This document shows, in pieces, positions 1 through 10,752 of a DNA stretch of 64,000 bases. Location: NCBI GenBank assembly GCA_006386115.1, contig VFIW01000053.1, positions 155,689 to 219,688 of the forward strand, read 5' to 3'. Position numbers and translations under genes: made by a program. A model generated the notes under the pieces. It had not been told where the DNA came from. It saw only the letters and a program-made list of their open reading frames with translations, and searched no databases. Each line of letters begins with the position of its first letter. Positions within the stretch are counted from its first letter, which is position 1. This stretch comes from Globisporangium splendens (taxonomy: Eukaryota; Oomycota; Peronosporomycetes; Pythiales; Pythiaceae).

Positions 1-174
1 AAGGCTCGATTTTTTTCTTTCATGTGAGCTTTTTCTTTTTTTCTCTTCATTCGGTACATTCGGGATATGTTGTGACATACAAACCTCAAGATATAAATGT
101 TAAATAAGGGATGCTGGGGACAGTCTCGTGATAGAAAAAGTACAGGGTACACTTGCGCATTGAGTGTCTGTTGT

Positions 175-624
175 TTATGTGGAAGAAAGGCGGTGAAGCG
201 ACGTTGTGATCGCTGCTGTCTTGTGGCGCTGTAGGTCGAGCAGGCGGCGCTGCAACTCTTCCTCGATCCGCTGGAAGCCGCTCGTGCAGATGTAGAGATC
301 TTCGCAGCGGCGCAGCACCATCACAGGTTTCGACTGAGACGCTGGTCCATGGAAACAATCGGCCATGAGTCGCCGACAGCTCGCGCCTTCTTCGTGATCT
401 TCTTCGGGACGCGATCCTTGCTTCGCTTTTGAGGCATTTGATGCTGATGCCACTGCGTGGGTATCTTGCTGGTCGGAGGAATTGGGTCTTAATGGGTCTT
501 GATGCGCTTGTAGATCTTGCTGCTGCTGTTTGAGTTGGCACATTTTCTGGAACTTGGTCGCGCCTTTGAGACTCGCGTGGATGGTGTCGGAAGGGGGCTG
601 CTGGGACACTGCATGATGCGCCAT
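175..624 (-). CDS. hypothetical protein, 149 aa
   Basis: A single open frame from an ATG at 624 to a stop at 175. I do not recognise the product. It is Gln- and Ser-rich in its first third (a QQQQ run near residue 33) and ends in a charged stretch with heptad-like leucines (IEEELQRRLLDLQRHK) that could form a short coiled coil. No signal peptide or membrane segment is visible. It is transcribed divergently from the eIF3k gene. The frame also reads into upstream sequence without a clear splice acceptor, so a missing 5' exon is possible. Coding status rests only on frame length and the helical C-terminus. Confidence 0.42.
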   Translation of the reverse strand: MAHHAVSQQPPSDTIHASLKGATKFQKMCQLKQQQQDLQAHQDPLRPNSSDQQDTHAVASASNASKAKQGSRPEEDHEEGASCRRLMADCFHGPASQSKPVMVLRRCEDLYICTSGFQRIEEELQRRLLDLQRHKTAAITTSLHRLSST

Positions 625-1061
625 TGCAGTGCTGTTAATGGACGGACTGTGGCTTTAATGGTGTGTGAATGGAGCCACACCGTGATGCGCAGCAGCATCG
701 TCATGTGGATGGATGTGTCCATTTTTATCCCTCTGATCGCCATCTTATCACAGCATCCGCTGATGTGGGTACGACCTCTCAATTTCTCGCACCCCGTTCA
801 AACAAATAGATGCATCGCGACTTTATGATTCGCGATGCCTCTATGATCATAGGCTCCTGTGCAAATTGTTGCTAAAGATCATACAAATGCCATGTGGCTC
901 CATATCCTACGAACGAATTGGAGAGGGTATGGTATCTGACAGGAAAACAGGGGAATGAGTATGAACCAGCGATTGGAAACTCAAGAGCAAGCTCCAAGCA
1001 AAGCACAGCAACCGCAGCCTCCGCCCGCCGCATTCTCCCCCGCATCGCACCACTCCGCAAC
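625..1061. other. divergent intergenic region
   Basis: Sequence between the hypothetical gene on the minus strand and eIF3k on the plus strand. It must hold both promoters. The frame of eIF3k stays open upstream to about 894, but only from a GTG and with a composition unlike the known family, so I treat it as leader. I see no other gene, tRNA or repeat here. Confidence 0.4.
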
Positions 1062-1834
1062 ATGGCTGCATTCCCGACCCAGACGCTCGTGAGCTACACG
1101 GCGCTCGACGCGCAAACCGCGTCGCCTCTGCAGCAGAAGCTGCTCGCGTTCTACGAGTCCAACAGCTTCTACGACGCCGCCGCTGTCGCCGACTTTGAGA
1201 CATACCTCGCCGAGCAGATCAGCACGTCCACGATCGACATCGACGCCAACTTGTCGCTGTTGAAGCTCTACGCGCTGTTCCCGGAACAATTGGATGCTGA
1301 CAAGGTCGCCAAGGTGCTCGTCAAGGGTGTCCAGGCGCTGCCATCCACGTTCTTCACGGGCGCCTCGACTGTCGTGCCGGAGAGCATTCGTGAGGTAAGA
1401 AAGGGAGCGTAAGCGCGCTTTGCAGCTTATATCATGGTGGCTTATATATATTGACGTATTGTCGTGAACAGGACGCGAATGTGAAGGCCGTGCTCGAAGC
1501 CGGTTTCCTCTTGCAGTCGTGCTTGTTTGAAGAGTTCTGGCAGGTGGACTTGACGTTCGCCAAGAGCGTCGCGGGCTTCACCGATGCCGCGCGCGCGTTC
1601 ATCCTCGACGCGGTCCGCAAGAGCCACAGCTCTATCTCCACGAGCGTGCTGATGGCCAAGCTCAACGTTTCGGACAAGGAAGTGCAGGACGTCGTCGCCG
1701 CGGAGAAGTGGAGCGTCGAGGGCGACGTGGTCAAGATCACGCCGAACGAGGACAACCAAGTGCGACCAAAGAAGATCCAAGAGAACATTGAGTTCGAGGA
1801 CGTGCTCAAGGTCATCCACACCCTCTCTAGATAG
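1062..1834 (+). CDS. EIF3K: eukaryotic translation initiation factor 3 subunit K (eIF3k)
   Basis: Two exons, 1062..1394 and 1472..1834, joined in phase 0 across a 77-nt intron (GTAAGA donor, AACAG acceptor), giving 231 aa; human eIF3k is about 218 aa. The N-terminal half is the helical HAM/PCI-type region (FYESNSFYDAAAVADFETYL). The C-terminal half is the winged-helix PCI-like part, with the typical late stretch VRPKKIQENIEFEDVL close to the family ending (IKPKNIVEKIDFDSV). eIF3k is a non-core subunit of the cytoplasmic eIF3 complex that binds the 40S ribosome, partnering eIF3l. The ATG at 1062 is chosen because it begins the family-like sequence MAAFPTQTLV and gives the expected length. Its neighbour UTP15 is convergent. 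Confidence 0.9.
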
Positions 1835-2230
1835 ATATTCGTAAGCTACTCTGTGTTCAGCGTAGAGAAGGGATCGAGAAGCAAGAGCCCGTCCTCAGTT
1901 TTGTTGGCTTTGGAAGGAAGTAGTACGAGAAAGCGATAGAGGGTGCAAGCAAGCCTGCGGCTCGCATGGGGTTTATTGTCTTCTCAAATACACCTTCTCT
2001 CGTACGTCTTGGTTGCGTTGAAGCACTATGCGCATTCTCAATGCCATTTGCGTGCCATCATGCAAAAGATGCAAACAAGAAGGTGGCCAACCTTGGCCGT
2101 GACAAAGTTGACAGAGAACTCAATAAGAGAAATAAACACACAAAGTGGAAACAGTTCGTTCAATCGCTCATCTCTCCCTCTCTTCTCTCGCTCTTGATTT
2201 TGCCGTCTCTCTCTAAAAACTCTATCTTAT
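1835..2230. other. convergent intergenic region, no gene seen
   Basis: 3' ends of eIF3k and UTP15 face each other here. The stretch contains short pyrimidine-rich runs (TCTCTCCCTCTCTTCTCTCG around 2167-2190) and nothing that reads as a gene. Confidence 0.4.
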
Positions 2231-3790
2231 TTATTCGTCAGTCTGGCCACTGGTGGTGTCTTCTCCGACCGTGCCGTTCGACTGCGCGGCCATGACGGTG
2301 TCCATCATACCGACGACGCCCAGGATCTGCTTCTGCATCCGGAGCTCCTCGGTCACCTTCTCGTGCAGCTTCACGAACAACTGGTCGATCAGCATCGACT
2401 GGCTGAGCTTCGGCGCATAGATGTCGCACACGAGCGTGCACACCGTGATGAGCAGCGACGAGTACTTTGGGTCCGTGACGTACTTGATCAGGAACGCGAG
2501 CAGCGGCTCCAGCGATTCTTCGTCGCGGCCCGCGAGCGCGCGTTCGAGTCCCACGCGAAGACGCAGTTCTTCCAGCATACTCGCGACGATGATCGGCGAC
2601 CGCGTGTCCAGCGCTTCGTTCAGCGCCTTCTTGTAGTCAAATTTACGCAGTGCACGGTCGTACGGCGCGATTCTCTTGTGACGTGTGGTCGCGACGGTGA
2701 AGTCGTTCGGCGCAGGCTTGGCGTTCTTGCCGCGGATAAAATACTTGTAGGTGCCGCCGCGGATGATCGCGTGACGGCTCTGCAGGTTCTGGAGCTCTGC
2801 TTTCTTGATGTTGCGACGACGCACCGTGAGCATGCCGTCAGCCGTGCCCGTGAGCAAGTGCGAGTTCGTTGGCGACATGCCGAACGCGAGGATCGGGCTC
2901 TTGTACTTGAAGCCATGGGTCACTTCGTACGTCTTCAGGTCGTAAATCTTCAGGTGACCGTCGAGCGAGCCCGTGAGCAGACGCGTGCCCGTGCCATCGA
3001 GGCCGATGCTCGTGATGGTCTTCTGGTGGCTCGAGAACGAGTGCAGCAGACGGCCACCGCTCAGCAGATCCCACACCTTGACGACGTTACCGCCCGCCGA
3101 CATGAGCAGACCGCCACCAGGCATGATCATCGTCGTCTCCACTGGCGCGCCGTGGTTCAAGCTCATGGTACTGGACGACACAGTCTGGTCCGACGCGCGC
3201 AGATCCCAGAGCTTCACGGTGTGGTCGTACGAGCCCGTAGCCCAAATGTTCTGCGACGACGGACTCGCGGCCGACGTGCGAATGTAATCTTTGTGTTCTC
3301 CGAGCAACGCGACGGGTTTCCCCGTTGGCAGATCCCAGTACCGCGCGGTCTTGTCATCCGAGCACGACAGCACGTGCGTGTTGTCGCTCGAGAAGCGCGT
3401 GCTGCGCACGGCGGACGTGTGGCCCTTGAACGTTCGCAGGATCGCACGCGTGCCGATGTCGAGCACCTGGACCTGTGGAGCCTCACCACCGGCGACGATC
3501 AGCTTGCCATCGGAACGGAACGTGCCCGAGTACACGACGTCGCGGAAGCGGCTGAACGTCTTGGTGATCTCGTTGGTGACTGTGCTGTAGAGGTGGATGC
3601 GCGTGGACGTGGTGATGGCGATGTTGTGCGGCGCGATGGGCGACACATCGATGTGCGTGATCGGACCGAGCTGCTGCAGCTCCTGCGGAGCCTGGTACTT
3701 CTTCCAGTACGCGTTCTCGACGGTCTCGATCTCGGTCGTCGGCGGGAACTGCTTGAGCACCAGGCGCTTGAACTCGCTGCTCGTCGCCAT
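2231..3790 (-). CDS. UTP15: U3 snoRNA-associated protein 15 (UTP15), WD40 repeat protein
   Basis: Intronless, 519 aa from the ATG at 3790 (an in-frame ATG at 3835 would add MADWWRAQHVHLTTT). I prefer 3790 because the family begins close to this point with a short Lys-rich stretch (FKRLVLKQFP) and then the conserved YWKKYQAP. WD40 repeats fill roughly residues 45-340: FKGHTSAVRSTRFSSD, CSDDKTARYWDL, GSYDHTVKLWDLRA, GSLDGHLKIYDL. The last 150 residues are the helical UTP15 C-terminal domain (YDRALRKFDYKKALNEAL). UTP15 belongs to the t-UTP/UTP-A subcomplex of the small-subunit processome in the nucleolus, needed for pre-18S rRNA processing. It is divergent from FCP1 with a short shared promoter region (3791-4037). 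Confidence 0.95.
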   Translation of the reverse strand: MATSSEFKRLVLKQFPPTTEIETVENAYWKKYQAPQELQQLGPITHIDVSPIAPHNIAITTSTRIHLYSTVTNEITKTFSRFRDVVYSGTFRSDGKLIVAGGEAPQVQVLDIGTRAILRTFKGHTSAVRSTRFSSDNTHVLSCSDDKTARYWDLPTGKPVALLGEHKDYIRTSAASPSSQNIWATGSYDHTVKLWDLRASDQTVSSSTMSLNHGAPVETTMIMPGGGLLMSAGGNVVKVWDLLSGGRLLHSFSSHQKTITSIGLDGTGTRLLTGSLDGHLKIYDLKTYEVTHGFKYKSPILAFGMSPTNSHLLTGTADGMLTVRRRNIKKAELQNLQSRHAIIRGGTYKYFIRGKNAKPAPNDFTVATTRHKRIAPYDRALRKFDYKKALNEALDTRSPIIVASMLEELRLRVGLERALAGRDEESLEPLLAFLIKYVTDPKYSSLLITVCTLVCDIYAPKLSQSMLIDQLFVKLHEKVTEELRMQKQILGVVGMMDTVMAAQSNGTVGEDTTSGQTDE

Positions 3791-4037
3791 CGTCGTCGTC
3801 AAGTGCACGTGCTGCGCGCGCCACCAGTCTGCCAATACTGCTGCTGGACGCTTGCACCAATCAAACCAAAACCAACATTTAACCGATACCTACAGTCTCT
3901 GTCCATAATACAAGCCTCCGTCTTCTGTTTTGGATGCATACACATCAGTGTTGATTGCAATAAGAGAACAGTTGTGTCGTTCACAGTACGATCTCTGTCA
4001 TATCATCCCGCCATAATAACAGACAGTCAGCACCAAA

Positions 4038-7000
4038 ATGGCGAGCGCGGTGGATGCACCGATGGCCGAGCATCTGCGCCGCAAGGACGTCGTGTGTGCA
4101 CGCGCGCTGCTGGAGTCCATCGTGTGGAACGTGAGTGACGGCACGGAGGTGGATGCAGGCCAAGTCATGGGCTCCGTGGGGCTCATCGAGCGTGGCAATC
4201 TGCAGCAGCTCATCGCGCCATGTCGGGGCAAATTGCGGATCTGTTCCCCGCAGCAAGCCAATGCGAACGGAGTCATCGCCGTCAGCACTGCTGTAAGCAA
4301 CGGCGCGTCTATAGCTAATGGTCGTGAAGGAGATGGAGGTGATGATGCGAATGCTGACGCCGCCGCGCAGAAACCAGCGCCAGTGGGGAGTGAAGATAAC
4401 AAGCCGAGTGTCGTCGCGTTTGTCGAGTATTGTATTCACCCGTTGAAGAGCGGCCGCACGTGCATGATGTGCCTCGAAGTCGTGGATGAGAGCGAGGAAG
4501 ATATGGACGGCGAGCGGCGGTCGGTGAATGTCGTCTCCCACGGACAAGTGCTGCGGCTCAACATCGAAGAAGCGAGTACGTCCTTAAATGCGTGGTTATT
4601 GTCATTCACCATGCTGTATCACGCGTATTGCCGGCGCTAAACCACTCATATGATGCTTGTATTTCTGTGTTTGCGTGTGCTTGTAGAGAAATTCGACTCG
4701 GACAACATCAAACGCCAGCTTAGCGCAAAAAAGCTGTCGCTGGTGCTGGATTTGGACCACACGCTGCTGCACGCGGTTCGTGCCGCAGATGTCGTCGGTG
4801 TGATCCCGAAAACAGGTGCGTGCGGCATATGAGGGAGAGATGTGTGGTTTGTCTGAGGCTCACTTGCCTTATATTGTGTGTTTTGAGTAGAGGATACGCA
4901 TTTCTTCTTCATCCCTGGGATGCACAACCAGCAGCATGTGGTGAAGCTTCGTCCTGGACTGAGCACGTTCCTGCGAGAGCTTTCTGTGCTCTACGATCTG
5001 TTTATCTACACGCACGGCACGCGGCTGTATGCGGAGCAAATCGCTTCCATCATCGATCCAAAGGGCACGTTTTTCCAGCACCGCATCGTGACGCGTACCG
5101 ATACACCTGAGATGGGCCACAAGTCGCTTAAGCTGCTGTTCCCATCCAGTGACGACAAGATGATTCTTGTGCTCGACGATCGCATCGATGTTTGGAAGGT
5201 TGGTTTAGTTTGTGTCTGTGTGTTCAGTGAGTTTGTGCGGATCTAACGTGGTTGTGCTGCACACTTTTGCTTTTAGGAAAACGAGGGCAATGTGTTCTTG
5301 ATCGAGCCATATCACTATTTCAAGTGCACAGCCGAGATCAACAATGCAGCAGGAAAAGGAATTGGAGGTGGTGATGATTCAGGGTCAAGTCCGGATGGCG
5401 ACACGCACCTTATCCACACCAGCAATGTGCTGAAGGTATGTCTTGGCGGCATGCATGATAACAGCCGTTTGATTTCAGTTCTTTTGTATACCTCCAAAGT
5501 AAATTGTTGACGATGTTGTGCTTTTGCTAAATCGCAGCAAGTGCACTCCACGTTCTACGAAGACCATGAAGATGGAAAAGGAGTCACGGTGGAAGAGCAA
5601 ATGGCTGGAAATGGTCGCGATGTGAAGGAGATCTTGGGTCAGGTAAGTACTAAACTTGTGAATGTGGATGCGCGATGACCCACTAACTGTATGGATCTAA
5701 CATGCACTGTTCATTTTCCACTTTCAATCGTGCAGCAAAAGCGCTCGGTGCTGAAGGGTTGCAACATCGTGTTCAGTGGCGTGTTCCCGATTGGCGGACA
5801 TCGTGGCCCAGAATCCCACTACCTCTGGCGACTTGCAGCCGACCTTGGTGCGACCCCGAGCATGAGCATGAACGGATTCCCGATCACACACTTGGTGATT
5901 CATCCTGAGCGTCTTGGCACTCAGAAGCACGTTCAGGTTGGCTTGTGTTGAGCTATTTCCTATTGACGTGAACAAGAAAACTGAAACTAAACGAATTGTT
6001 GTTTGTTGTTTGTTTTGCAGGCTAAGGCGATGCCAGGTGTGTTCGTGGTTACTCCTGAATGGATCTTCAAGTGCGCTCGAATCTGGGAGCGTGCTCCAGA
6101 GAAGGATTTCTTGGCCGACGAATGGAAAGCAAAGCAAGAGCAAGCAGCCAAGGCTGCGCAAGAAGCTGCAGAAGCCGAACGTCTTGCTGCAGAAGCTTCT
6201 AAAGTAACTCCAGTACCGACAGAACCAAAGGTTGACGTTGAATCAAATGATGCCAAAGCCAAACCTGAGCAAATCGAAACCCCAGGTGATGACGACAATG
6301 CACAGAAGGCTCCCGTTGCTGAGACGCACTCATCTTCTGACAATCCAGATGCAGCTGTCAAAAAGAAGAAGAATGTCAGCTTTGCGGCAAGCGTAGAGGG
6401 TGGTGATGAGGAAATTAAAGATGGAGAAGATACAAAGTCAGGCAGCCACTCCAGACCTCTTTCGAGCGCATCGAGTCTACGACAGCGACGGGTGCCTGTG
6501 CGACGTGTCATAGGCGGAGGCAGAGTTGGCAGTTCTGTCATCCCGGAGCGCAAGGGCGTCGTGGCAAGTGGCGGTACGTTCGACTTTTTGTCCAAGATTA
6601 CGCAAATTGGAGCCGCCAAGCGTGACCAGAAGCCTGTGGAATCGGCTGCAAAGCAACCTGTCCAGACCAGCAAACGTGCTCCAAAACCTGAGGCTGCTAA
6701 GGTAGCTTCCACTTCATTTTGGGCTGAAAGTTGCCCTAGGTTGGTTTGTGTTGAGGCTGACGATGAATACTTGGCTTTTGTTTCCGTAGGATGTCGACGA
6801 CGCTTTCCTTCGGCTGATTGAAGCAGAAGAGCGGGAAAACGAAGACGAACTGAAGCGCAAACTGGATTCCGATGACGTTAAGGACCAGCTTTCCGCGCGG
6901 AGATTGAAGAAAGCGAAAGCAGCAGCCGATTCTGCAGTTTCAGCAGCACGTTCCGCCAGTGAAGATGATGGCGATGAGGATGTACGTGTACTTGGCAATG

Positions 7001-7107
7001 CGTATGCTGTCTTTTGTGTGTTACATTTGCTGGGTCTCATCATTTCGTGATTTATGGTTTACGAGCAGCTGGACGATTTGGAAGCCGACATCCTTGGTGA
7101 TCTGTGA
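4038..7107 (+). CDS. FCP1: RNA polymerase II C-terminal domain phosphatase FCP1 (CTDP1)
   Basis: Nine exons: 4038..4575, 4687..4815, 4891..5198, 5277..5435, 5538..5642, 5736..5936, 6021..6701, 6790..6981 and 7069..7107. All junctions are GT-AG and keep frame, giving 783 aa, close to animal and fungal FCP1. The catalytic signature DLDHTLLHA (Asp201 and Asp203, DxDxT class) opens the FCPH domain, which continues through FIYTHGTRLYAEQIASIIDP to MILVLDDRIDVWK. A BRCT domain follows at about 414-520 (LKGCNIVFSGVFP to VVTPEWIFKCARIWER). The C-terminus is acidic and ends DDLEADILGDL, as in FCP1 proteins that contact TFIIF. It removes phosphate from Ser2/Ser5 of the Pol II CTD to recycle the polymerase. 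An Ala/Glu-rich linker lies at about 525-580. Confidence 0.95.
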
Positions 7108-7649
7108 GAAGCTGCAGAAAAAGCTCTCCCCCTCTCTCTCTGTGGCACAGGCCAAACCGAGTGCCCATGGTGACGGCATCCATCTAAGTTTCAATTCTCG
7201 TATGACAGCTCTACTGCCCTGAGTCGATGCCGCGCAGAGCTTTGGTACGAAATCTCACAGCCAATAGAAAACAATCTAAAATCTCGAGAGAAACAACTGA
7301 AGCACAAGACAGAACTGGCGTCTTCGACAAAGAACAAAAAGCAAATAGCGTTGCAACCCAACTTTTTGGTCCGACCCTGCTTTCACAAATGGCAGAGTCA
7401 TCAATATCGTATGGGAACTCAAAGTATCCGGAGTTGTATGCCCAAATCTGCATGACGTGGAACTTGTTGATGCATTGATATCATTGAACAGACTGTGGTG
7501 ACTTGCCAGGGATGCAGCCATGTGATCAAGTTGAAGTTACGAAGAAATGATTCTGATAGAATTGCAGTTGACGAATGAAACTCACATACAATATCAAAGA
7601 TGCACACAATGGACACAAACTCATACCTCCTCTCACCATCCAGGCTTAT
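7108..7649. other. convergent intergenic region, no gene seen
   Basis: Between the stop of FCP1 and the stop of subtilisin A. Short open frames here have no start, splice or family support. I see no repeat or RNA gene. Confidence 0.35.
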
Positions 7650-9092
7650 TTAGTCCCAGCTGACGACATCCGTGGGGCGAACGCGCTCGTAGGCATCGAG
7701 GACGTTCAAGCGGCCGTGACCGTACTGGTTGTTTGGCCACTGGTTGTCCGAGGTGCCGCCGCAGGTCGCGTTGCTGGGGTCCAAGTGCATTTGCTGTGCA
7801 CTCGCGAACAGCGCGTGCTTGACTTCGTCCACCGTGAGATTGGGGCGAGCGCTCAAGAGCAGTGCGATCGCGCCAGCGACGTATGACGCCGCCATGCTGG
7901 TGCCATAGCCCTCAATGTAGGATGTGTCGTCGCCAAAGTATGCCGAGCGGATGGCGAAGCCTGGCGCGACGATGTCTGGTTTGCCGCGGCCGCTCACAGA
8001 CGGTCCTTTGCTGCTGAAGCTCGCGATCTCATCGGAAGGCATCGTGGCGCCAACACCGATGACATTCCGGTAGTCGCCTGGCGAGCGCGTGGTGCCACAG
8101 GCTTCGCCGGTGTTACCGAGCGAGAACACTGGGATGATCCCAGCGGCGACCCACGCGTCAACGACGGGCTGGAACCAGTCGTCGCCGCTTGGTCCGCTCC
8201 AGCTGTTGCTCACGACATGAGGTGCTTGGCTGCAGTCGGCATTGTTTCCGCGCGGATCCGTTGGACACAGGACGAACTGCGCGCACGCGAGCAAATCTGG
8301 CTCGCGGCAGCCATCAGCACGACAGCCCTTGCAGGTCAACCATTTGGCTCCAGGTGCGACACCAACGCCCTTGGCACCAGCGATAAGCGCCATGGTGTGG
8401 GTTCCATGGCCGTTGACATCGTAGGGCTCAGTAGACTTGCGCTCCGGGTCGTACCACAAGTACGGGAACTGGAAATTGCGCTTCAACGTGTCGTGGCTCG
8501 AGCGCACGCCGCTGTCGATGCTCGCGACGACGATTCCCTGGCCCGTTGCTCCGCTGGACCAGACTTGCGGCGCACCGATCGTCTCGGTGCCCCACGCATG
8601 ACCGCGATGCTGTGCGCCACTGACTTTGTTGTCAAAGTATGGGAAGAAGTACGGAAAATCCAGCGTCACGGGAGTCTCGACGCGGATGTCGGCGACCGAG
8701 GGAAGCCAGATGAGCGTCTCGATGAGCTCAAAGGCTGCCGACTCGATCGCCACTTGGTTCGAGATCCAAAAAGTCTGGAAGCCCTTGTGGAGAGAGCTAC
8801 TGTCGTGGCGCGAAAGCGTTTCCACCACTTCCGAAGCCGCGCTCTTGCTTTGCGCCTGCAACTTGTGCGTGAGCGCTTCAATCCTGGCCGTGCGTGTCGG
8901 GAATGAGTTTCCTCGGATGCTCTCGAGGACAGCGTCCGTGGTCTCCGTGAGCGTCACGATCACGTCGACTGTGCTCTGCTTGCGCAGTACGCGGTGGACG
9001 CCTGGGTGCACCTTGAGACGCGAGCCTGCGGTTCTTGTTGCAGCCAGGACCGCGAGAATGGCCGTGAGGAATGTACCGATGCGGAGGTTCAT
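7650..9092 (-). CDS. secreted subtilisin-like serine protease (S8), copy A
   Basis: Single exon, 480 aa. A hydrophobic signal peptide (about residues 1-22) is followed by an I9-like propeptide region with the family phrase KVHPGVHRVLRK and then the S8 catalytic domain. The triad is complete: Asp193 (VASIDSGVR), His229 (NGHGTHT) and Ser399 (GYGTSMA), with the oxyanion Asn at 327 (FSLGNTG). Paired cysteines (CKGCRADGC, CAQFVLC) suggest disulphides in an extracellular enzyme. It is the most diverged intact member of the cluster. The INR-like element 17 bp upstream marks a probable transcription start. Expected role: secreted endopeptidase for nutrition or attack on hosts or other microbes; the substrate cannot be read from sequence. 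Confidence 0.93.
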   Translation of the reverse strand: MNLRIGTFLTAILAVLAATRTAGSRLKVHPGVHRVLRKQSTVDVIVTLTETTDAVLESIRGNSFPTRTARIEALTHKLQAQSKSAASEVVETLSRHDSSSLHKGFQTFWISNQVAIESAAFELIETLIWLPSVADIRVETPVTLDFPYFFPYFDNKVSGAQHRGHAWGTETIGAPQVWSSGATGQGIVVASIDSGVRSSHDTLKRNFQFPYLWYDPERKSTEPYDVNGHGTHTMALIAGAKGVGVAPGAKWLTCKGCRADGCREPDLLACAQFVLCPTDPRGNNADCSQAPHVVSNSWSGPSGDDWFQPVVDAWVAAGIIPVFSLGNTGEACGTTRSPGDYRNVIGVGATMPSDEIASFSSKGPSVSGRGKPDIVAPGFAIRSAYFGDDTSYIEGYGTSMAASYVAGAIALLLSARPNLTVDEVKHALFASAQQMHLDPSNATCGGTSDNQWPNNQYGHGRLNVLDAYERVRPTDVVSWD

Positions 9093-9108
9093 TGTGGGTC
9101 TTGGGGAG

Positions 9109-9118
9109 CGAAATGAGC
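9109..9118 (-). promoter_or_regulatory. INR-like core promoter element of subtilisin A
   Basis: On the minus strand this reads GCTCATTTCG, matching the oomycete initiator pattern GCTCATTYB, and lies 17 bp before the ATG. The call is by pattern only. Confidence 0.55.
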
Positions 9119-9935
9119 AATGAGGACGAGAGAAAAGGACTCATAGCGGTATCTATGCGATCGCATTCATCATGGGAAGTGAACCACTTACAAGGTTAGA
9201 CGCTTCGTGAGTAAGGAAATGGTGCAGTGGCGAAGGTTGAAGCTAGAATGGCTTCACGACCTTGGATGGTGTGAAGTGCAGCTGGAGATGATTTACAAAT
9301 TGGGTGATAGTTCTGTACTACACATTTTTTGTTGATACATTTTTTGTGTGGAGCTGCATCTCACACAACTTGGGCTAATTTACGCCGTGTTTGCTTCACA
9401 GTTGCCACAAGTGTAAGGCATTTGAGTAATGAAGTCCATAAATCACCGAAATCGAACAAAATGAGCTGGAGCTGAAACGCGAACTTGTGAACCGCGTATG
9501 CTACCAGCACGAAAGATAATCCCAAAGAATATCTAACGCCACCCAAGGACATCACATATCTTAAGCGACACGCGCATATCTCGTATTGCTGATTTGACTT
9601 TTTAAATCGATGCACGAGTCATCCTCGGGATCCACAGAAGGATTCAAAACAAGGATCTGCAGCAGATGCAAACCACTCGGACTTTGCAATAGTGTTCTCC
9701 CAAAGCAGCGACGCATGGACACAGATGAAATAGAAAAGCTGATTACCATAGCACAGTGCATGCGGGAGCTACGTGATCCCAGCAGGTGCAAGAGTCCCAC
9801 AGATGCTGACAGCAATTTTTGTTGCCAAAATATTGAGGCTCAAATTAATGGGCACAAAATCAAGCAACACAATTGTCTCAAAACAATATTGCAACTCATC
9901 AAAATGCATTGCGCCTCTGTTCTGTCAGCCTCAAC
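9119..9935. other. intergenic region between subtilisin A and the broken copy
   Basis: No gene is supported. The part between about 9610 and 9935 lies where the missing C-terminal half of the pseudogene would be expected, but I could find no subtilisin-like frame in it, including no GTSMA serine motif. Confidence 0.4.
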
Positions 9936-10752
9936 TCACTGCAACACGCTCTCGTACGCGTCGATTCGACAGCCCTTGCAGGTCACCCACTTCACACCTG
10001 GGACCACACCGATTCCCTTGGAGCCAGCGAGCGTCCCCGTCGTGTGCGTGCCGTGGCCGTCGGTATCGTACGGCTCAGCAGACTTGATCTCCGGATCGTA
10101 CCATCCGTACGCACCGACAAAGTTGCGCTTCAAGCTCTCGTGGGTCCAGCGCACGCCACCATCGATGGTACCGACGAGCACACCCTGACCAATGTTGCCG
10201 TCAGCCCAGACGTCTGGTGCACCGATCTTGCTGACTCCCGGTCAGCTCGAGCTCGGCCGTTTGTCGTGTTGTCACCCTGGCAGGCATGGCCATGGTCTCC
10301 GCAAGCGCCGAATTGCGCGGGATCGCAAGATGCACGACGCCTTCTTCTTCGGTGGATCCGACGGAAGTCATTCCAACGAGTTTCTCGACCAGCGCAAGCG
10401 AAGCAGCCTTGACGAACACTTGGTTCGAGATCCAAAACGTCTGAAAACCCGCGTGGAGACCGTCCTGCTCTTGACGCAGCAGGGCTTCAATTGGCGCTGC
10501 GGCCGTCTTCACCTGCTCGTCAAGCATGGTCTTGAGCGCGTCGATCTTGGCCGTGCGGGTTGCGAACGCTGCTTCGTGGACGCTTTTCACTGTCGCTTCC
10601 GTGGTGGATGCAAGCGTGACGATCAGGTTAACGGTGCCTTGCTTTCGAAGTGTGCGGTACACTCCAGGGTGGACGCGTGGGCTTGCGTCTGCTAGGGCGG
10701 CAACAGAGAGCGCAAGGGCTGCTAGGAAACTCGAGAGGAAGCGAAGGTTCAT
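9936..10752 (-). pseudogene. truncated, frameshifted subtilisin-like protease
   Basis: The ATG at 10752 starts an S8 precursor with signal peptide (FLAALALSVAALADA) and propeptide (RVHPGVYRTLRKQGTVN) that keeps frame to about 10,250. The frame then changes: catalytic-domain sequence resumes in another frame (APDVWADGNIGQGV, then GTIDGGVRWTHESLKR) with the Asp and His motifs (DGHGTHT) intact. Homology stops after CKGCRID, where a short unrelated tail ends at 9936. The whole half with the oxyanion Asn and nucleophile Ser is absent, so no active protease can be made. It is clearly a paralogue of the four intact copies. A TCATTT-like initiator about 85 bp upstream survives. Confidence 0.85.

Noticed and set aside
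2363..4138. 591-codon plus-strand frame opposite UTP15
   Set aside because: It is antisense to a certain WD40 gene, has Arg/Val/His-rich composition without any fold, and arises from the codon bias of the opposite strand.
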